From: Bemisia tabaci
Lineage: Eukaryota > Arthropoda > Insecta > Hemiptera > Aleyrodidae
DNA length: 64,000 nt
Assembly: GCF_918797505.1 (NCBI RefSeq)
Contig: NC_092801.1
Coordinates: 28,178,477-28,242,476 of the forward strand
Direction of reading: 5' to 3'
Shown here one piece after another: positions 51,876 through 62,297 of the stretch (position 1 is its first letter; the number at the start of each line of letters is the position of its first letter). Both the position numbers and the translations under genes were made by a program. Under the pieces are notes generated by a model. It saw only the letters and a program-made list of their open reading frames with translations. It made no database searches and was not told the origin of the DNA.

Positions 51876-52510
51876 GTACCAGTGCAACACTTCCATAAAA
51901 TTGATTGGGCAAGCGCCGTGATAGCGTTTTAGGTCACATCCACCATCTTGGATTTTTGAATTATAAATTCGACTGAAAATTCAAGTTTCAAAAATTGAAA
52001 AGACAAGAAGCAATACGAGTATTTCCTAAAATTTCATACCTCCATACGCTAAGTAATTGAAAATAAGACGTTCTGTAAAATTACGCACGATTCTTGGAAT
52101 ATCTGCAATTTAGCAGACGAAATGTGGCAACATCAAAATATAAACGCGCTGTTTTTTTCACAGGATGACTGCATATATTGCACAGAAATATGTAGAGAGC
52201 CTAGAAAGTTCTATCGCTCGTTGTCGAAGAGACAGTGTGTACGAGTTCCGTATCGAGGCGCCTTCAATTCCAGTGATACTTCCCGCTTCGTCGTTGAGTT
52301 AGTTTAGTTGCGTGACCTAACTTAATACCCCAACCTGACTCGGTTTTGGCCGGTTCCCAAGCTTTGTGATCGACCATAGGCATAAAACTCGGGCATAATC
52401 AGGTACAGCAAAGACACAATTTGTTCCAAAGTTCTAGAATTACCTTTTATGAATATTTCTTTTACATCGAAAGGCATCAAATTGTTTTCCTCGGAGTGCT
52501 CCGTGAATTC
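51876..52510. repeat. rep-F, copy 1 (~635 bp)
   Basis: Starts gtaccagtgcaacacttcca and ends ttcctcggagtgctccgtga. It is matched along its whole length by 55576-56193, in the same orientation exactly 3700 bp downstream. It includes a rep-B-like right-end word (gacgaaatgtggcaacatca) and a rep-H-like word (gcgccttcaattccagtgat). No TIRs and no gene; the ORF at 52122-52307 is not conserved in the other copy. Confidence 0.8.
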
Positions 52511-52521
52511 TGGTTCTGGTT

Positions 52522-53593
52522 CAATGGTTGTGTTGCGTGCAAGAGATATATAACCAAGGGCATCAACCATAGAAGAAATAGACTACGCCAACAGAAGCGA
52601 AAGCTCCGTAAGAACCAATGGTAACAATTTTTTCTCACGGTCGGTCAATCTCATAGAGTACAATAGAGTCGCAATGTACTGGAGCGCCGATGAAGTCAAT
52701 CCATTAACGGGCCTTTCCGAGCCGCTTGTGCTCCGAAAAGTGTGAACCAAGTGTGAACCCGACGGCACTTATCATCATTGTGGCTTATGGAGAAATCAAG
52801 AACTGCTTGTGTTTTTTCGACATTTTTAATTCAATCGTCATTAATTTTTGCAAATTTTGCTGCAAACAGGTAGTTAAAGCCATAGTGAATCCATTATTGT
52901 ACCATACTCTTGAATAATATTCCAAAAGGGAAGTAAATTGAGACTTAAACCAAGTGTGAACCGACCAGCATTTCTTATCACGGCGGCTTACGGGAAAAGC
53001 AACGACTAATTGTGTTTTTTCGACATTTTTTAAGTCAATCGATATTAATTTGTGCAAATTTTGCTATAAATAGATGGTCAAAGCCATAATAAATCCATCC
53101 ATGTATGTTACTCCTGGATTTTATTCATACAGGGATTTAATTTCTGACTTATACAAAGTGTGAACCAAACCGGCATTTCTAACACGGTGGCTTATGGAGA
53201 AATCAACAACTGCTTGTGACTTTTATTAATTCCATCTATATTAATTTTTGCAAATTTTGCTATAATTAGATATTCAAAGCCATAATGAATCCATTAATGT
53301 ATGTTACTCCTGGATAATATTCATTTATGGACTCAATTTCAGACTTTTTACCGGCCTACATAGCTGGTTCAATGTGTGTGGACCTAGCCGATGAACGGAT
53401 CCGAGTCGGGAGGGGGGAGCGCTGAGCGCGAGTCTCTGCGTGTGCGTCGTCCCTAGTCGCCGCACACTAGTCTCCAGAGAACTGGACAAAACAGCCTCCA
53501 AAAGTGACTTCATCAACGATCCAGTACTTTGCGACTCTATTGTACTCTATGGTCAATCTTCATACTTATTAGAACTTGATTTGAGGTTACCCT
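52522..53593. repeat. rep-G, copy interrupted by a hAT-like element
   Basis: 52522-52651 (caatggttgtgttgcgtgca to cggtcggtcaatct) and 53552-53593 (gtcaatcttcatacttatta to gaggtta) join to give the sequence at 51700-51866, once one copy of gtcaatct is removed. Confidence 0.85.
52652..53551. mobile_element. 900-bp hAT-like non-autonomous element, 8-bp TSD
   Basis: The terminal inverted repeats are 31 bp with one mismatch; the left begins CATAGAGTACAATAGAGTCG and the right ends CGACTCTATTGTACTCTATG. The duplication GTCAATCT is perfect at 52644-52651 and 53552-53559, and the paralogous site at 51820-51827 is empty. An 8-bp duplication with CA...TG ends is the signature of the hAT superfamily. 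The interior is three tandem units of about 204 bp beginning agtgtgaacc (52750, 52953, 53157), each with ttaattt(t/g)tgcaaattttgct and caaagccata(a/g)tgaatcc. No transposase frame, so it would depend on a hAT transposase elsewhere. A GC-rich segment (53375-53470) precedes the right end. Confidence 0.88.
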
Positions 53594-54448
53594 ACGTTTA
53601 TAAAATTGGAAAGAACCATAAAATTTTCGGCAACTCTACAGTACTTCTCCGGAATAACAGTATAAACAAGTGTAAAAAATCTCTTTTAATTCCTAAAAAG
53701 TCTGTATCCGTCTAGTATCCTTTGTCATTCGGCCTCTCCAGAACGTCGACATGCCGCAGACGTAAACAGTACTTATTGATTCAGTTTCGTTTCGATGACA
53801 TAAAATGGCGGTGACATTGCTCCGATAATAATCGATTATTCAGCAAAGGTTTCAATGGACGAATACCATTGATGCCAACCTCCTATCTCCGCCTTTCATC
53901 CGACATCTTTTGCACATGACTATACGAGACAAGATGCTCAAAATCAAATTCCTACAGGATACCTCACTTCCTCAGCCGTAATAAGAGCAATTGACTCTGC
54001 CACAAAGATTCTGTCTCAGTTTCAGATTTTTACTTCTTTTTTTCTTTTTTGGACCAACTATTACATGATCAGCCAATTTGATGTTCAATCTGACTTCAAT
54101 CCCTTTATTCATATGTAGCAAGAATGGTTGCCTTTTGATCAAATCTGCAGCTCATTGTGAAGAACATAATATGAAGCCGCGATTCGAGAAAAAACCTTCC
54201 GGGCGATGGAGAGATGGAGCGAGGGAATCGATTAATTTCATTTCAGCGGGAGAGCACAGGAATACCTAATTCCGTTTTGAATTAAATAAAAATTCTAAAC
54301 AGATGAACGCATGGCTAAAGCCGCAGTCACTTAGGTTTTTCCCTTTTTCCTCTCTCGAATTCATTTTCTTACCTCGGATTTTTGCCTCTTCCTCCGTTCG
54401 AGGGACTCGGTTAATCCGCTGCGTTGCGTGTTGCATCGAGCTTGTACT
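53594..54448. other. Single-copy stretch
   Basis: No repeat or gene recognised; overlapping ORFs around 54266-54509 are opposite-strand shadows of each other. Confidence 0.35.
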
Positions 54449-54703
54449 CTGCCGCGCTAAGGAAGAACGCACTATGAGCTTTCCATCGGTGCAAAATTTC
54501 CTCCGATAAAAAATATATTATTAGAGAAATCTGTGAATATTTTTTTCCGAATTTTTCAAAGAATTCCATTCGCGATCAGATCGAAACTATCCGAACATTT
54601 CGAGAAAAAAAATATTCATACCTCTTTTGTAAAATGATCATTTTATCGGAGGAAATTTGGCAACACTCGATTGTTCATATGACGTTTTTCCTTAGCTCGG
54701 CAG
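54449..54703. mobile_element. rep-B MITE, complete copy
   Basis: 255 bp. The left end is CTGCCGCGCTAAGGAAGAAC and the right end gacgtttttccttagctcgg cag; ggaaatttggcaacactcga is intact in the inner right arm. Confidence 0.8.
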
Positions 54704-55575
54704 GGCTCGTATCCCGGTTGTTGTGGTGTAGTTTAAAACATGAGTTTCGGTGAATCTGAAGGATAATTTAGGGGTTCGGGAATTGCGAATGGGCCTGTTC
54801 TTTACGAGAGATACGTAGAAATGAATTAGTATTTAAGGTAAACCAGTTCAAAAATCAGGATTAGCACGGTATTCCAAGAATGTTCTAATTTTTACAAAAT
54901 TATGTGACGAAAAGGAAGTGGCAGTAGTGGAACATGTTTATTTTTTAAGCGGTGCCGAGAAGATTAGAAAGAAATGAGAGATAAACTGAAGGAAAGAGGG
55001 TAAAAAATATCAGAGAAATGAAAAAAAAATAAGACTTCATTTCAAAGATGAGATAGTATAATTGAATGAAACATTACAAGGGATACAAAAAAGGGGGAAG
55101 TGGCCCAAGAAAATTAGATACAAATTAAGGAGAATTTAACAAGCTATGAGCTCTAATACAAAAATATTAAAGAAACGGTCAGCATGGTTTTACGGTATAC
55201 TATGTAATTCCTTTGATGATCAAAGAGCTTGAAGGAAGAATAGATTAAAGTATTTGACTTATGAAATTTTTTTTATAGGAATGCGCACTCCTTATAAACA
55301 ACCGAACCAGGGTTACATTTGTATCAAAGTAGGCACATTTTTCGAACTCAGAGTGGAATTGTAATGGTTGAGAATGGTTAGGATGAAGGAAAACGCTGTT
55401 TGAATTCCGACAGCTGACGAATAAAGGAACTGCACTCTTTTCAGCGGGGTACATTCTGAAAATGTTTCTAAATTTCACCTTAAATTGATATTAAATGCTT
55501 TAAAAGTTGCAGCATGAGCTTCCTTAACAGTGTAGGTCTTTTTCCGCAATCTTTAAAATGAACTTTGTCAACTAT
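54704..55575. other. Single-copy, purine-rich stretch
   Basis: 54940-55140 is rich in A and G on the plus strand (agaaagaaatgagagataaa). No repeat or gene recognised. Confidence 0.35.
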
Positions 55576-56193
55576 GTACCAGTGCAACACTTCCATAAAA
55601 TTGATTAGACAAGAGCCGTGATAGCGTTTTAGGTCACAACCGCCATCTTGGATTTTTGAAGTATGAATTTGACTGAAAATTCAAGTTTCAAGAATAGAAA
55701 AGACAAGGAACAATATGAATATTTCCATACGTACGCTAAATAATTGAGAATAAGACTTTCTGTAAAATTACGCACGTTTCTTGGAATATCTGCTATTTAG
55801 CAGACGAAATGTGGCAACATCAAAATACAAATGCGCTGTTTTTTTCACAGTATGACTGCCTATGTTGCACAGAAATATATAAAGAGCCTAGAAAGTTCTA
55901 TCGCTCGTTGTTGAGGAGACTGTGAGTACGAGTTCCGGATCGGGGCGCCTTCAATTCCAGTGATACTTCCCGCTTCGTCGTTGAGTTAGTTTAGTTGCGT
56001 GACCTAACTTAACCCAACCCGACTCGGTTTCTGTCGGTTCCCAAGCTTTGTGATCGACCATAATCATAAAACCCGGGCATATTCAGGTGCTGTAAAGACA
56101 CAATTTGTTCCAAAGTTTCCAGAATCACCTTTCATGATTATTTTTTTACATGGAAAGTCATCAAATTGTTTTCCTCGGAGTGCTCCGTGAATT
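55576..56193. repeat. rep-F, copy 2 (~618 bp)
   Basis: The same start and end words as 51876-52510, with substitutions and a deletion of about 10 bp near 55710. The copies have different flanks, so this is a dispersed family or an old duplication whose edges coincide with element ends. Confidence 0.8.
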
Positions 56194-56776
56194 TTTGCCG
56201 CTTTGTAGATTTGGTAGGTAAATGCTACCGACACTCGCATTTATGGATCAATTTTTCTGAAGTTTCAGGATAGGAGGTATTTTTGGACGGGACACTTAAA
56301 ATTTAGGTCAACTTTGTCCAAAATTCGAAAATCCAAGTCGGTGGACGTGGATTTAAATCTAACTCAAAAATTTATTATTTTAGACTCTAGCAGCGAGTTG
56401 AATGCAATAACGCTTGTTGTTATGAAAATGAAAGATGTTATAGCGATAGCATTTCGACAGTTATCAAGCGCAAAAAACAAGACTTATAGGTGGAATAATT
56501 AAGACTGGAACCGCTAAAGTTAGAAGACTCACTTACTTAATTTATTAATCTTAGGGAATCTTTACTTAATTTTACCTTTGCTTCATTTTAACGATTTCAG
56601 GCTTAATTTATGTGCTTTTCTCGTTTTTCAGCCTTATTTTCTTAATATTTTTAGTGAATTCACTATTCAAAATTACGGCAATGGACCATTTTTCAACCCC
56701 TCCCCCGGCTCCCGCCCCGCCACGATAAAAAAAAGAAAAATCCAAGAATCCAACATCAGCAATAAACCAAAAAACA
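56194..56776. other. Single-copy AT-rich stretch
   Basis: No repeat recognised. Two short plus-strand ORFs (56314-56502, 56578-56847) have no motif; the second runs into rep-Q. Confidence 0.35.
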
Positions 56777-57169
56777 CACTGAAAAAAAATATCGGTGTAT
56801 TTACTAAGAAAAGGGAAAAATTACCAAGAATTCAGGGTTCTATTTGATCCCAGTTTTTTCTTGGTAAAATTACCATTTACGGAATTGGTAATTTTACCGA
56901 GAAAACTTTCTCGATAATTTTACTGGACCTTGGTAAAAACGCCAATATTTTTTATCGACTGTGGTAGAATTACCGAGATAAAATGGCAAAGTTACCGAGA
57001 ATCGATTACCAATAAAAGTGGTATTCTTACCTGAAAAAACAGTAAAAATACCGGTTTTTAGGTAAGCTTACCAGCCTATCTTGGTAAAATTACCAATAAT
57101 TGGTAAAAAAGTGAGATGGTAAAGGTACCAACGGACCTTGGTAAAAACGCCGAGAATTTGTTTTCATTG
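56777..57169. mobile_element. rep-Q element, copy 3 (inverted)
   Basis: 393 bp in the opposite orientation to the other two copies: it starts cactgaaaaaaaatatcggt gtatttac and ends cgccgagaatttgttttcat tg. The internal block ttctatttgatcccagtttt is the complement of the one in the other copies. Confidence 0.8.
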
Positions 57170-57492
57170 GAAGCTTTTTCTCAAGCAATACCTACGATTT
57201 GCAGGCTACGAAGGCTCATTATTAGTGCGTTGTACTAAGGAGGCACAGGATCAAAGCAGCGATAGTAAATAAAACTAATAAACGTAATCAGCCCGGAGAG
57301 TGGGGGCTAATCACCGTCCCGATAGTCCCGATCGTCCGCGTCATCGTAATCCGCCTTCGAGTTAATTAAATCCCCCCGGAGCCCCCTTTCCGTGCCCCCC
57401 TGAGACTCGCAGGGGGGATTATCGACGACGCGGCTGAAAAATAAGATATTTTCTGCCGGGAGTCGATAGCGTCCACAGTGAAGGCCGGGCAT
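57170..57492. other. Single-copy, GC-rich from 57290
   Basis: No repeat recognised. 57290-57480 is GC-rich (ccccggagccccctttccgt). No convincing ORF. Confidence 0.35.
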
Positions 57493-57541
57493 TGTTCTCT
57501 GACGATGGCACGGAAAAAAAGGAAAAACGTAGCCAAGTACG

Positions 57542-57792
57542 CTGCTGTGTGAAAACGTCGTAAGAGCATTCGAATGTTGCCAAATTCCATTTCAGAAAAA
57601 AAAAAATTTAAGGAAAGTTAGTTATGAATATTTTTCCTTGAAATTTTCAAACTTATAAGAATGAATTCTGAACTAGAACCTCTGAAATACTGGACACGAA
57701 ACATTCATAAATTTTACTGACAATTCGAGCTGTGTCGAAGGAAATTTGGCAACGACTGATGGCTCATACGGCGTTTTTACTTAGCACGGCAG
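57542..57792. mobile_element. rep-B MITE
   Basis: The left end has eroded (ctgctgtgtgaaaacgtcgt aagagc); the right end is ggcgtttttacttagcacgg cag. Inner arms gaatgttgccaaattcc / aaatttggcaacgac are intact. Confidence 0.75.
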
Positions 57793-57803
57793 TGCGGAAA
57801 AAA

Positions 57804-58045
57804 ATCGTGCTGAGGAAAAACACAGTATTGACCTTCCGACGTTGACAAGTTTCTCATTCTAAAACCTAGGAAAAATACAAATATTTTCCTTTGAGTTTTC
57901 TGGAGGATACTACTCGCAATTTGATCTAGTGTGCTGAGAAATTTCAATGAAGAATATTTGCAATTCTTTTTAAAAGTGTATGTTTTAACGAGTGAAATCT
58001 GACAACTTTGAGATGGTCATACGGCGTTTTACCTTCGCTTCGCAG
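57804..58045. mobile_element. rep-B variant
   Basis: The left end is cgtgctgaggaaaaacacag tattgacc and the right end ggcgttttaccttcgcttcg cag. It shares the inner words ccgacgttgacaa and gtatgttttaacgagtgaa with the next copy, so the two form a subfamily. Confidence 0.65.
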
Positions 58046-58138
58046 TATTGAGAGACGATTTTCTAGGAAAAGGAAAATACTTTTTTGTTCTCCGACAATG
58101 GACCGGAAAAAAGAAAAAACGTTGTGGAGTGCGAAAAA

Positions 58139-58798
58139 AAATCGCACTGGAAAAAACACCGTATTAACCTTCCGACGTTGACAAATTACCCATTTTAAAA
58201 TATAGGTTTTCTAGGAAAAACACAAATATTTTCGTTTGAGTTTTCTGTAGAATACTACTCGCAATTTGATAGCGCGTATCGAGAAATGTCAAAGAAAAAC
58301 ATTTCTATATCTATTGATAATGGAGATGTTGCAAGTGTGAGGGATTTGCGATTTGACCAGTGATTCTTATGTAAAAGTTCGCGAGAAACACGATGTGGCC
58401 ACTGGTTTTCTCTGAAATTATCTCCCAAGCTCAAAAAAAGCTCTCAAAGTGAGGGTTGCGACTTTATTTGGGGACTTCAAAACTGAAAACACGGCAACCC
58501 TGCTAATGTATTTGCTCCCTATCTTTGCATGGAGAGTTTGTTTTGATGTAGAGGTGGACTCTCAGGGTAGGGTGGGATATCCCCTCCATTTTGGCCTCAA
58601 CTTTGAGAGCTTTTTTTGAGCTTGGGAGTTGATTTCAGAGAAAACCAGTGGCACCATCTTGTTTCTCGCGAACTTTTACATAAGAATCAATGGTAAAATC
58701 GCAAATCCTTCACACATGCAACATCTCCATTTATGTTTTAACGAGTGAAGTTTGGCAAAAATTAGATGGCCATACGGTGTTTTGACTTCGCTTCGCAG
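58139..58798. mobile_element. rep-B variant interrupted by rep-E
   Basis: The left end is cgcactggaaaaaacaccgt attaacc and the right end ggtgttttgacttcgcttcg cag. The body is continuous with the copy at 57804 once the rep-E insert (58320-58730) is removed. Confidence 0.7.
58320..58730. mobile_element. rep-E foldback, internally deleted, inside rep-B
   Basis: 411 bp. Both ends are complete (ATGGAGATGTTGCAAGTGTG / cacacatgcaacatctccat), but one arm lost about 100 bp after ctctcaaagtgag. The surviving arm still carries ccaaaatgg-type sequence as its complement. Confidence 0.8.
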
Positions 58799-58876
58799 TA
58801 TTGAGAAACGGTTTTCCAAGGAAGGAAAGATATTTCAGCGCTCCCAGTGCGGGAATGAAAACCACGAAGATCCTGC

Positions 58877-59040
58877 GGTGCATCCTTGGAGCGAGTCAAT
58901 CGAATTGTACCGGATACAATGGAGAAACTTCAAAAGCTTGTATCTTTGTTAGTAGGTGACGTAAAGGCTTAAATGTGGTTTCATTGGTTTTTCCACCAAA
59001 TTTATATTGAAAAGCATCTCTTAAAACGTAAAACTTGAAG
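58877..59040. mobile_element. rep-J, diverged left part
   Basis: tgcatccttggagcgagtca atcgaattg, then gagaaacttcaaaagcttgt atc and tgtggtttcattggtttttc, following the rep-J order with many changes. Confidence 0.45.
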
Positions 59041-59093
59041 AATGAACGTCGAAACTTGATTTTTACGTCAAAAATTTCATGGCAAACCTTCCC

Positions 59094-59272
59094 CGGCGGA
59101 AATTATTTGGAATGGACCGGGTAATTGGGGACACGGCGAGAAACAAACGGAATGAGGGAATAAATGAAGACAGGAATGAGTTGATCAAAGATTACGAAAA
59201 CCGTTCACTTTATGTAATCTTTATTCCCGTTTGTGACATCCATGCGAACCGCGTGTTTTAACTCTCTCTATA
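59094..59272. mobile_element. rep-AB, left-truncated copy
   Basis: gaatggaccgggtaattggg, then gaatgagttgatcaaagatt acgaaaa and tgtgacatccatgcgaaccg, ending actctctctata. Matches the right two-thirds of 21849-22135. Confidence 0.65.
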
Positions 59273-59298
59273 AAGGGACTCTAGCCTAGAGCAGTACG

Positions 59299-59551
59299 CA
59301 GCCGTGCCAAGGAAAAACGCCATATGAACCTCCATGCGTTGCCAAATTTCCTTTGATAAAACATGAATTCCCTGCTAAACTTATGAATATTTTTCTTCTA
59401 ATTTTTCAGATAACTTTGCTCGCAATTTCAACTAAAGTTCCGGAAAATTTCAAGAAAAAATATTCATAACTTTTCTCAAAAATCAACATTATATTTGAGG
59501 AAATTTGGCAACTCTCAAATGTTCATACGGTGTTCTTCCTTAGCACGGCAG
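59299..59551. mobile_element. rep-B MITE, complete copy
   Basis: 253 bp. The left end is cagccgtgccaaggaaaaac and the right end ggtgttcttccttagcacgg cag; gcgttgccaaatttcctttg and gaggaaatttggcaactctc form the inner arms. Confidence 0.8.
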
Positions 59552-59558
59552 TACAGCC

Positions 59559-59823
59559 CTGCGGACTGATTATTGAGATTGATGGACAAAGCAGGCAACG
59601 GGAGTATGGAGCGATCCTATTGGTTGAAATGTGTGGTTCTTATAGACTGAGGGAGAAAATGATAGACTAACCGTCGGGTCTCTCGTGGGTTGCCGTTAGT
59701 TAGTCTATTACCTACCTCCTTTGTCCATTGCAACCATCCGCTTCCACCAATAGGATCTCTCCATATCTCTTTTGTCTCCTATGTCTATAGCTTTGTCTAT
59801 CAATTTCAATAATCGGTCCGCTG
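59559..59823. mobile_element. rep-C MITE, complete copy
   Basis: 265 bp. The left end CTGCGGACTGATTATTGAGA is mirrored by ttcaataatcggtccgctg. Inner arms gcgatcctattggttgaaat / cgcttccaccaataggatct and gtctatcattttct-type words face each other. Partial copies are at 9130, 19533 and 20243. Confidence 0.8.
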
Positions 59824-60241
59824 TTGTTCGTTTTCTGAAAAATTCGAATTGCCTATTTCTTTCACACGTCATTATCTCCCCAGCTCTGAGGTACAAAGGC
59901 CCCTTGCGAACGATCGTGTTTGCGTTCTCGCCCGTTCTTCAATATGCACAAAAGATACGCAGTTTCCGTTGCACACTCGGCGTCGAGAAAGCTCAATAAG
60001 CCGGCGATAAACTCCTGGAGCCATAACTCCATCATTGACGAGCGGCTCTGAAGCGTGACGTCACAAAGGGATTTATCGCGCCCGAAAAAAACACCCGATA
60101 CGGACGCGAATCCAATCGAACAACACGTGCAACGGCGGGGAGCCGAGACGAGACGGTAGAAGTTACACTTGATAAGTTAAATTTAGCGCGTCCAAAACAA
60201 AAGTTCGATTAAGCCACCGACAAGAAGCGCGCTCCTCCGTA
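59824..60241. other. Single-copy, GC-richer stretch
   Basis: 60000-60240 has raised CpG content and contains the palindrome gcgtgacgtcac (60053). No gene recognised. Confidence 0.35.
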
Positions 60242-60361
60242 CTACCGCGCCAGGGAGAAACGCCGTATGAAGATTCGTATGTTGCCAAACTTTTTCCGAT
60301 TAATATTTAAATTTGAAGAAAATCGTGGATATTTTCCCCATAAACTTTTTAGATATTTTAG

Positions 60362-60830
60362 CTGTCGATCGATTCTCGGGTTTGTCGATCGATTCAAGGG
60401 TTTGTCGATCGTTTCACGGGATGGTCGATCGATTCACGGGTTTGTCGATCGTTTCACGGGTTTGTCAACTGATTTACGGGTTTATCGATCGATTCATGGG
60501 TTTGTCGAACGATTCGCGGATTCGTCAATCAACTTTTGTGTGTGTCGATCAACTCACGTATTGGTCTATCAACTCGTGCGCGTGATGCATGTGTCGATCA
60601 ACTCACGCATGTGCCGATCGATTCACGTATTTGTCGATCGATTCACGTATTTGTCGATCGATTCACGTATTTGTCGATCGATTCACGAATTCTTTGATCG
60701 AGTCACGGGTTTGTCGATCCATTCGTGGGTGTGTCGATAGAATTACTGATTTGCCGATTGATTTACGGATTTTTCGATTGATTCGTAGGTTTGTCGAAAG
60801 ATTCATGGTAGTCAATCGAGTTGATGCCGG
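60362..60830. repeat. 20-bp minisatellite
   Basis: More than 20 units of a 20-bp word, typically tgtcgatcgattcacgggtt, drifting to acgtatt variants in the middle and decaying towards 60830. The 157-codon plus-strand ORF (60267-60740) and its overlapping partners are translations of this array (RSIHGFVDRF-type words) and not genes. Confidence 0.85.
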
Positions 60831-61012
60831 TCGGTTCACGTTTATATTTTCCTATAAATTCATGCCGATCATATCGACAGCAGTTTTTTAATTAGTGGTC
60901 GATCAAATCGGCGTCAATGGAGTCCTTGTCGATTGAATCGACATCGGAGTTCCAATCTTTTGTCAATTTCGGTCCTCGCTTTATATTTTTTCGATCGATT
61001 CGTGGCAATTGA

Positions 61013-61135
61013 ATCCGTACCGTATCCAAATCCGTACCGAATCCAAATCCGTACCGTATCCAAATCCGTACCGTATCCAAATACGTACCGTATCCAAATC
61101 CGTACCGTATCCAAATCCGTACCGTATCCGAATCC
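61013..61135. repeat. 17-bp minisatellite
   Basis: About seven units of gtaccgtatccaaatcc, 17 bp apart (starts at 61034, 61051, 61068 and so on), with single-base variants. ORFs here on both strands are translations of the repeat. Confidence 0.85.
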
Positions 61136-61285
61136 GTACTCCCCCACCCCGACCGTGTTCCAAACCAAGCTATCTGAAAAAAATTCGAAGAAAATTATTT
61201 ACAGATTTTCCTGAAAAATTCGAATTCATCGATGGAAATTCGGCAACGTCTGGCGGCTCATAGGGCGTTTCTCCACAGCCCGGCT

Positions 61286-62057
61286 GCATAGATAGGTGCA
61301 CTCGGCGGGAAAATTCGCATCGCGCCAAAATAGTCCATTTCCCAACGCTCGGATACAACTTTTCCGACCCCCACCCCCAATTTTTCCGCACCCCCCCCCC
61401 CCCCCCTACCGCACTCGCCTCGAGCCACTCTGGCGGCGGATAAACTCAAAGGGGTCTTGCGCGCGATATTTTTCTCGCTAACTTTCCCTCGCTTTAAGTT
61501 ATTCGAGCTGTATTTTTTCTTTTTTTTCCTTTTCCGAATCGTCCCTACCGAGTCTCGAAACTTCGCTGCTTTTTTGCGCGGTATCATCAGGGAACAATGC
61601 CGTCCGCGCTCTATTGTCTGATCCGAGCGGAGCGTGTTTCTCGATGAATCGATTTATCCGCAATTTAAACCCACGAAAAGGATCGATTATCGACGAATAA
61701 TAAATAATCGATTCTTCGGCGTAGATTCAAATGGGGTTAATCGATTGGTCGATGATTTACGCTTCGCCACCGGAGCCGAGAAATATTGGAGTCGGGAATT
61801 TGACGATAACGAAATCAATGATGATTGTTTCTGGCGTTTTCCATGAATTTTTACGAGGCAATTATCTAACCGTCTGCCGGGAGCCGCTGTGTATGAACAT
61901 TTAGATTGGCGGACGAGATAGCGTTTTTCGATGAATGGTGAGCTTCGTAAAACGGTAGCAGTGAACAACAGGTACCAGGGCGGAATTCTCTGGTGCGAAT
62001 AGGGAATGATGTAAAATCATACGTTAAAAAAAAATCCCTGGAGAAGTCCATCTACGT
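61286..62057. other. Single-copy stretch with a 16-C run
   Basis: C16 at 61391-61406 lies in a C-rich tract. Frequent tcgat words (61640-61760) may be minisatellite debris. No gene recognised; ORFs on opposite strands at 61634-61968 mirror each other. Confidence 0.35.
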
Positions 62058-62297
62058 CGCCCAGTGGAACGAGGGAATAGGAGAGGTCGGACATGACATT
62101 TTTTTCTAAAATTTCAGATTTTGATTTTTTTTTCGTCACATTTTAAATTTTAAGGAGTGACTCTGGAAGAAAATTGTACGAGGAGGCCACTGAAACCACT
62201 TTCAGAACCACACAGTTGTGTATAAACGGAGTTATAAGCTTTTAAAGTTTCCAAATTTTGTCCGGCCTCTCTTATTGACTCGATCCAATGTGCATCG
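62058..62297. mobile_element. rep-J element, uninterrupted copy
   Basis: 240 bp. cgcccagtggaacgagggaa taggagaggtcggac at the left is mirrored by gtccggcctctcttattgac tcgatccaatgtgc at the right. Used here as the reference for rep-J. Confidence 0.75.

Larger units (their letters stand above)
57493..58850. repeat. Segmental duplication carrying three rep-B-like elements
   Basis: tgttctctgacgatggcacg gaaaaaaagg (57493) recurs at 58087 (tgttctccgacaatggaccg). tattgagagacgattttcta ggaa (58046) recurs at 58799. Each is followed or preceded by a rep-B-like element, so a unit of about 590 bp (before a later rep-E insertion) was duplicated. Confidence 0.65.
60242..61285. mobile_element. rep-B element enlarged by internal minisatellites
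   Basis: The left end is ctaccgcgccagggagaaac gccgtatgaag and the inner word gtatgttgccaaac. The right end is ggaaattcggcaacgtctgg ... agggcgtttctccacagccc ggctg. Between these the usual 150-bp centre is replaced by about 900 bp, most of it a 20-bp and a 17-bp tandem repeat. Confidence 0.7.

Noticed and set aside
60267..60740. 157-codon plus-strand ORF with periodic RSIHGFVDRF words
   Set aside because: It is the translation of a 20-bp minisatellite; overlapping frames give equally long repetitive ORFs.
60362..61135. CRISPR-like array of regularly spaced repeats
   Set aside because: The repeats are contiguous with no unique spacers, no cas genes exist, and the DNA is eukaryotic.
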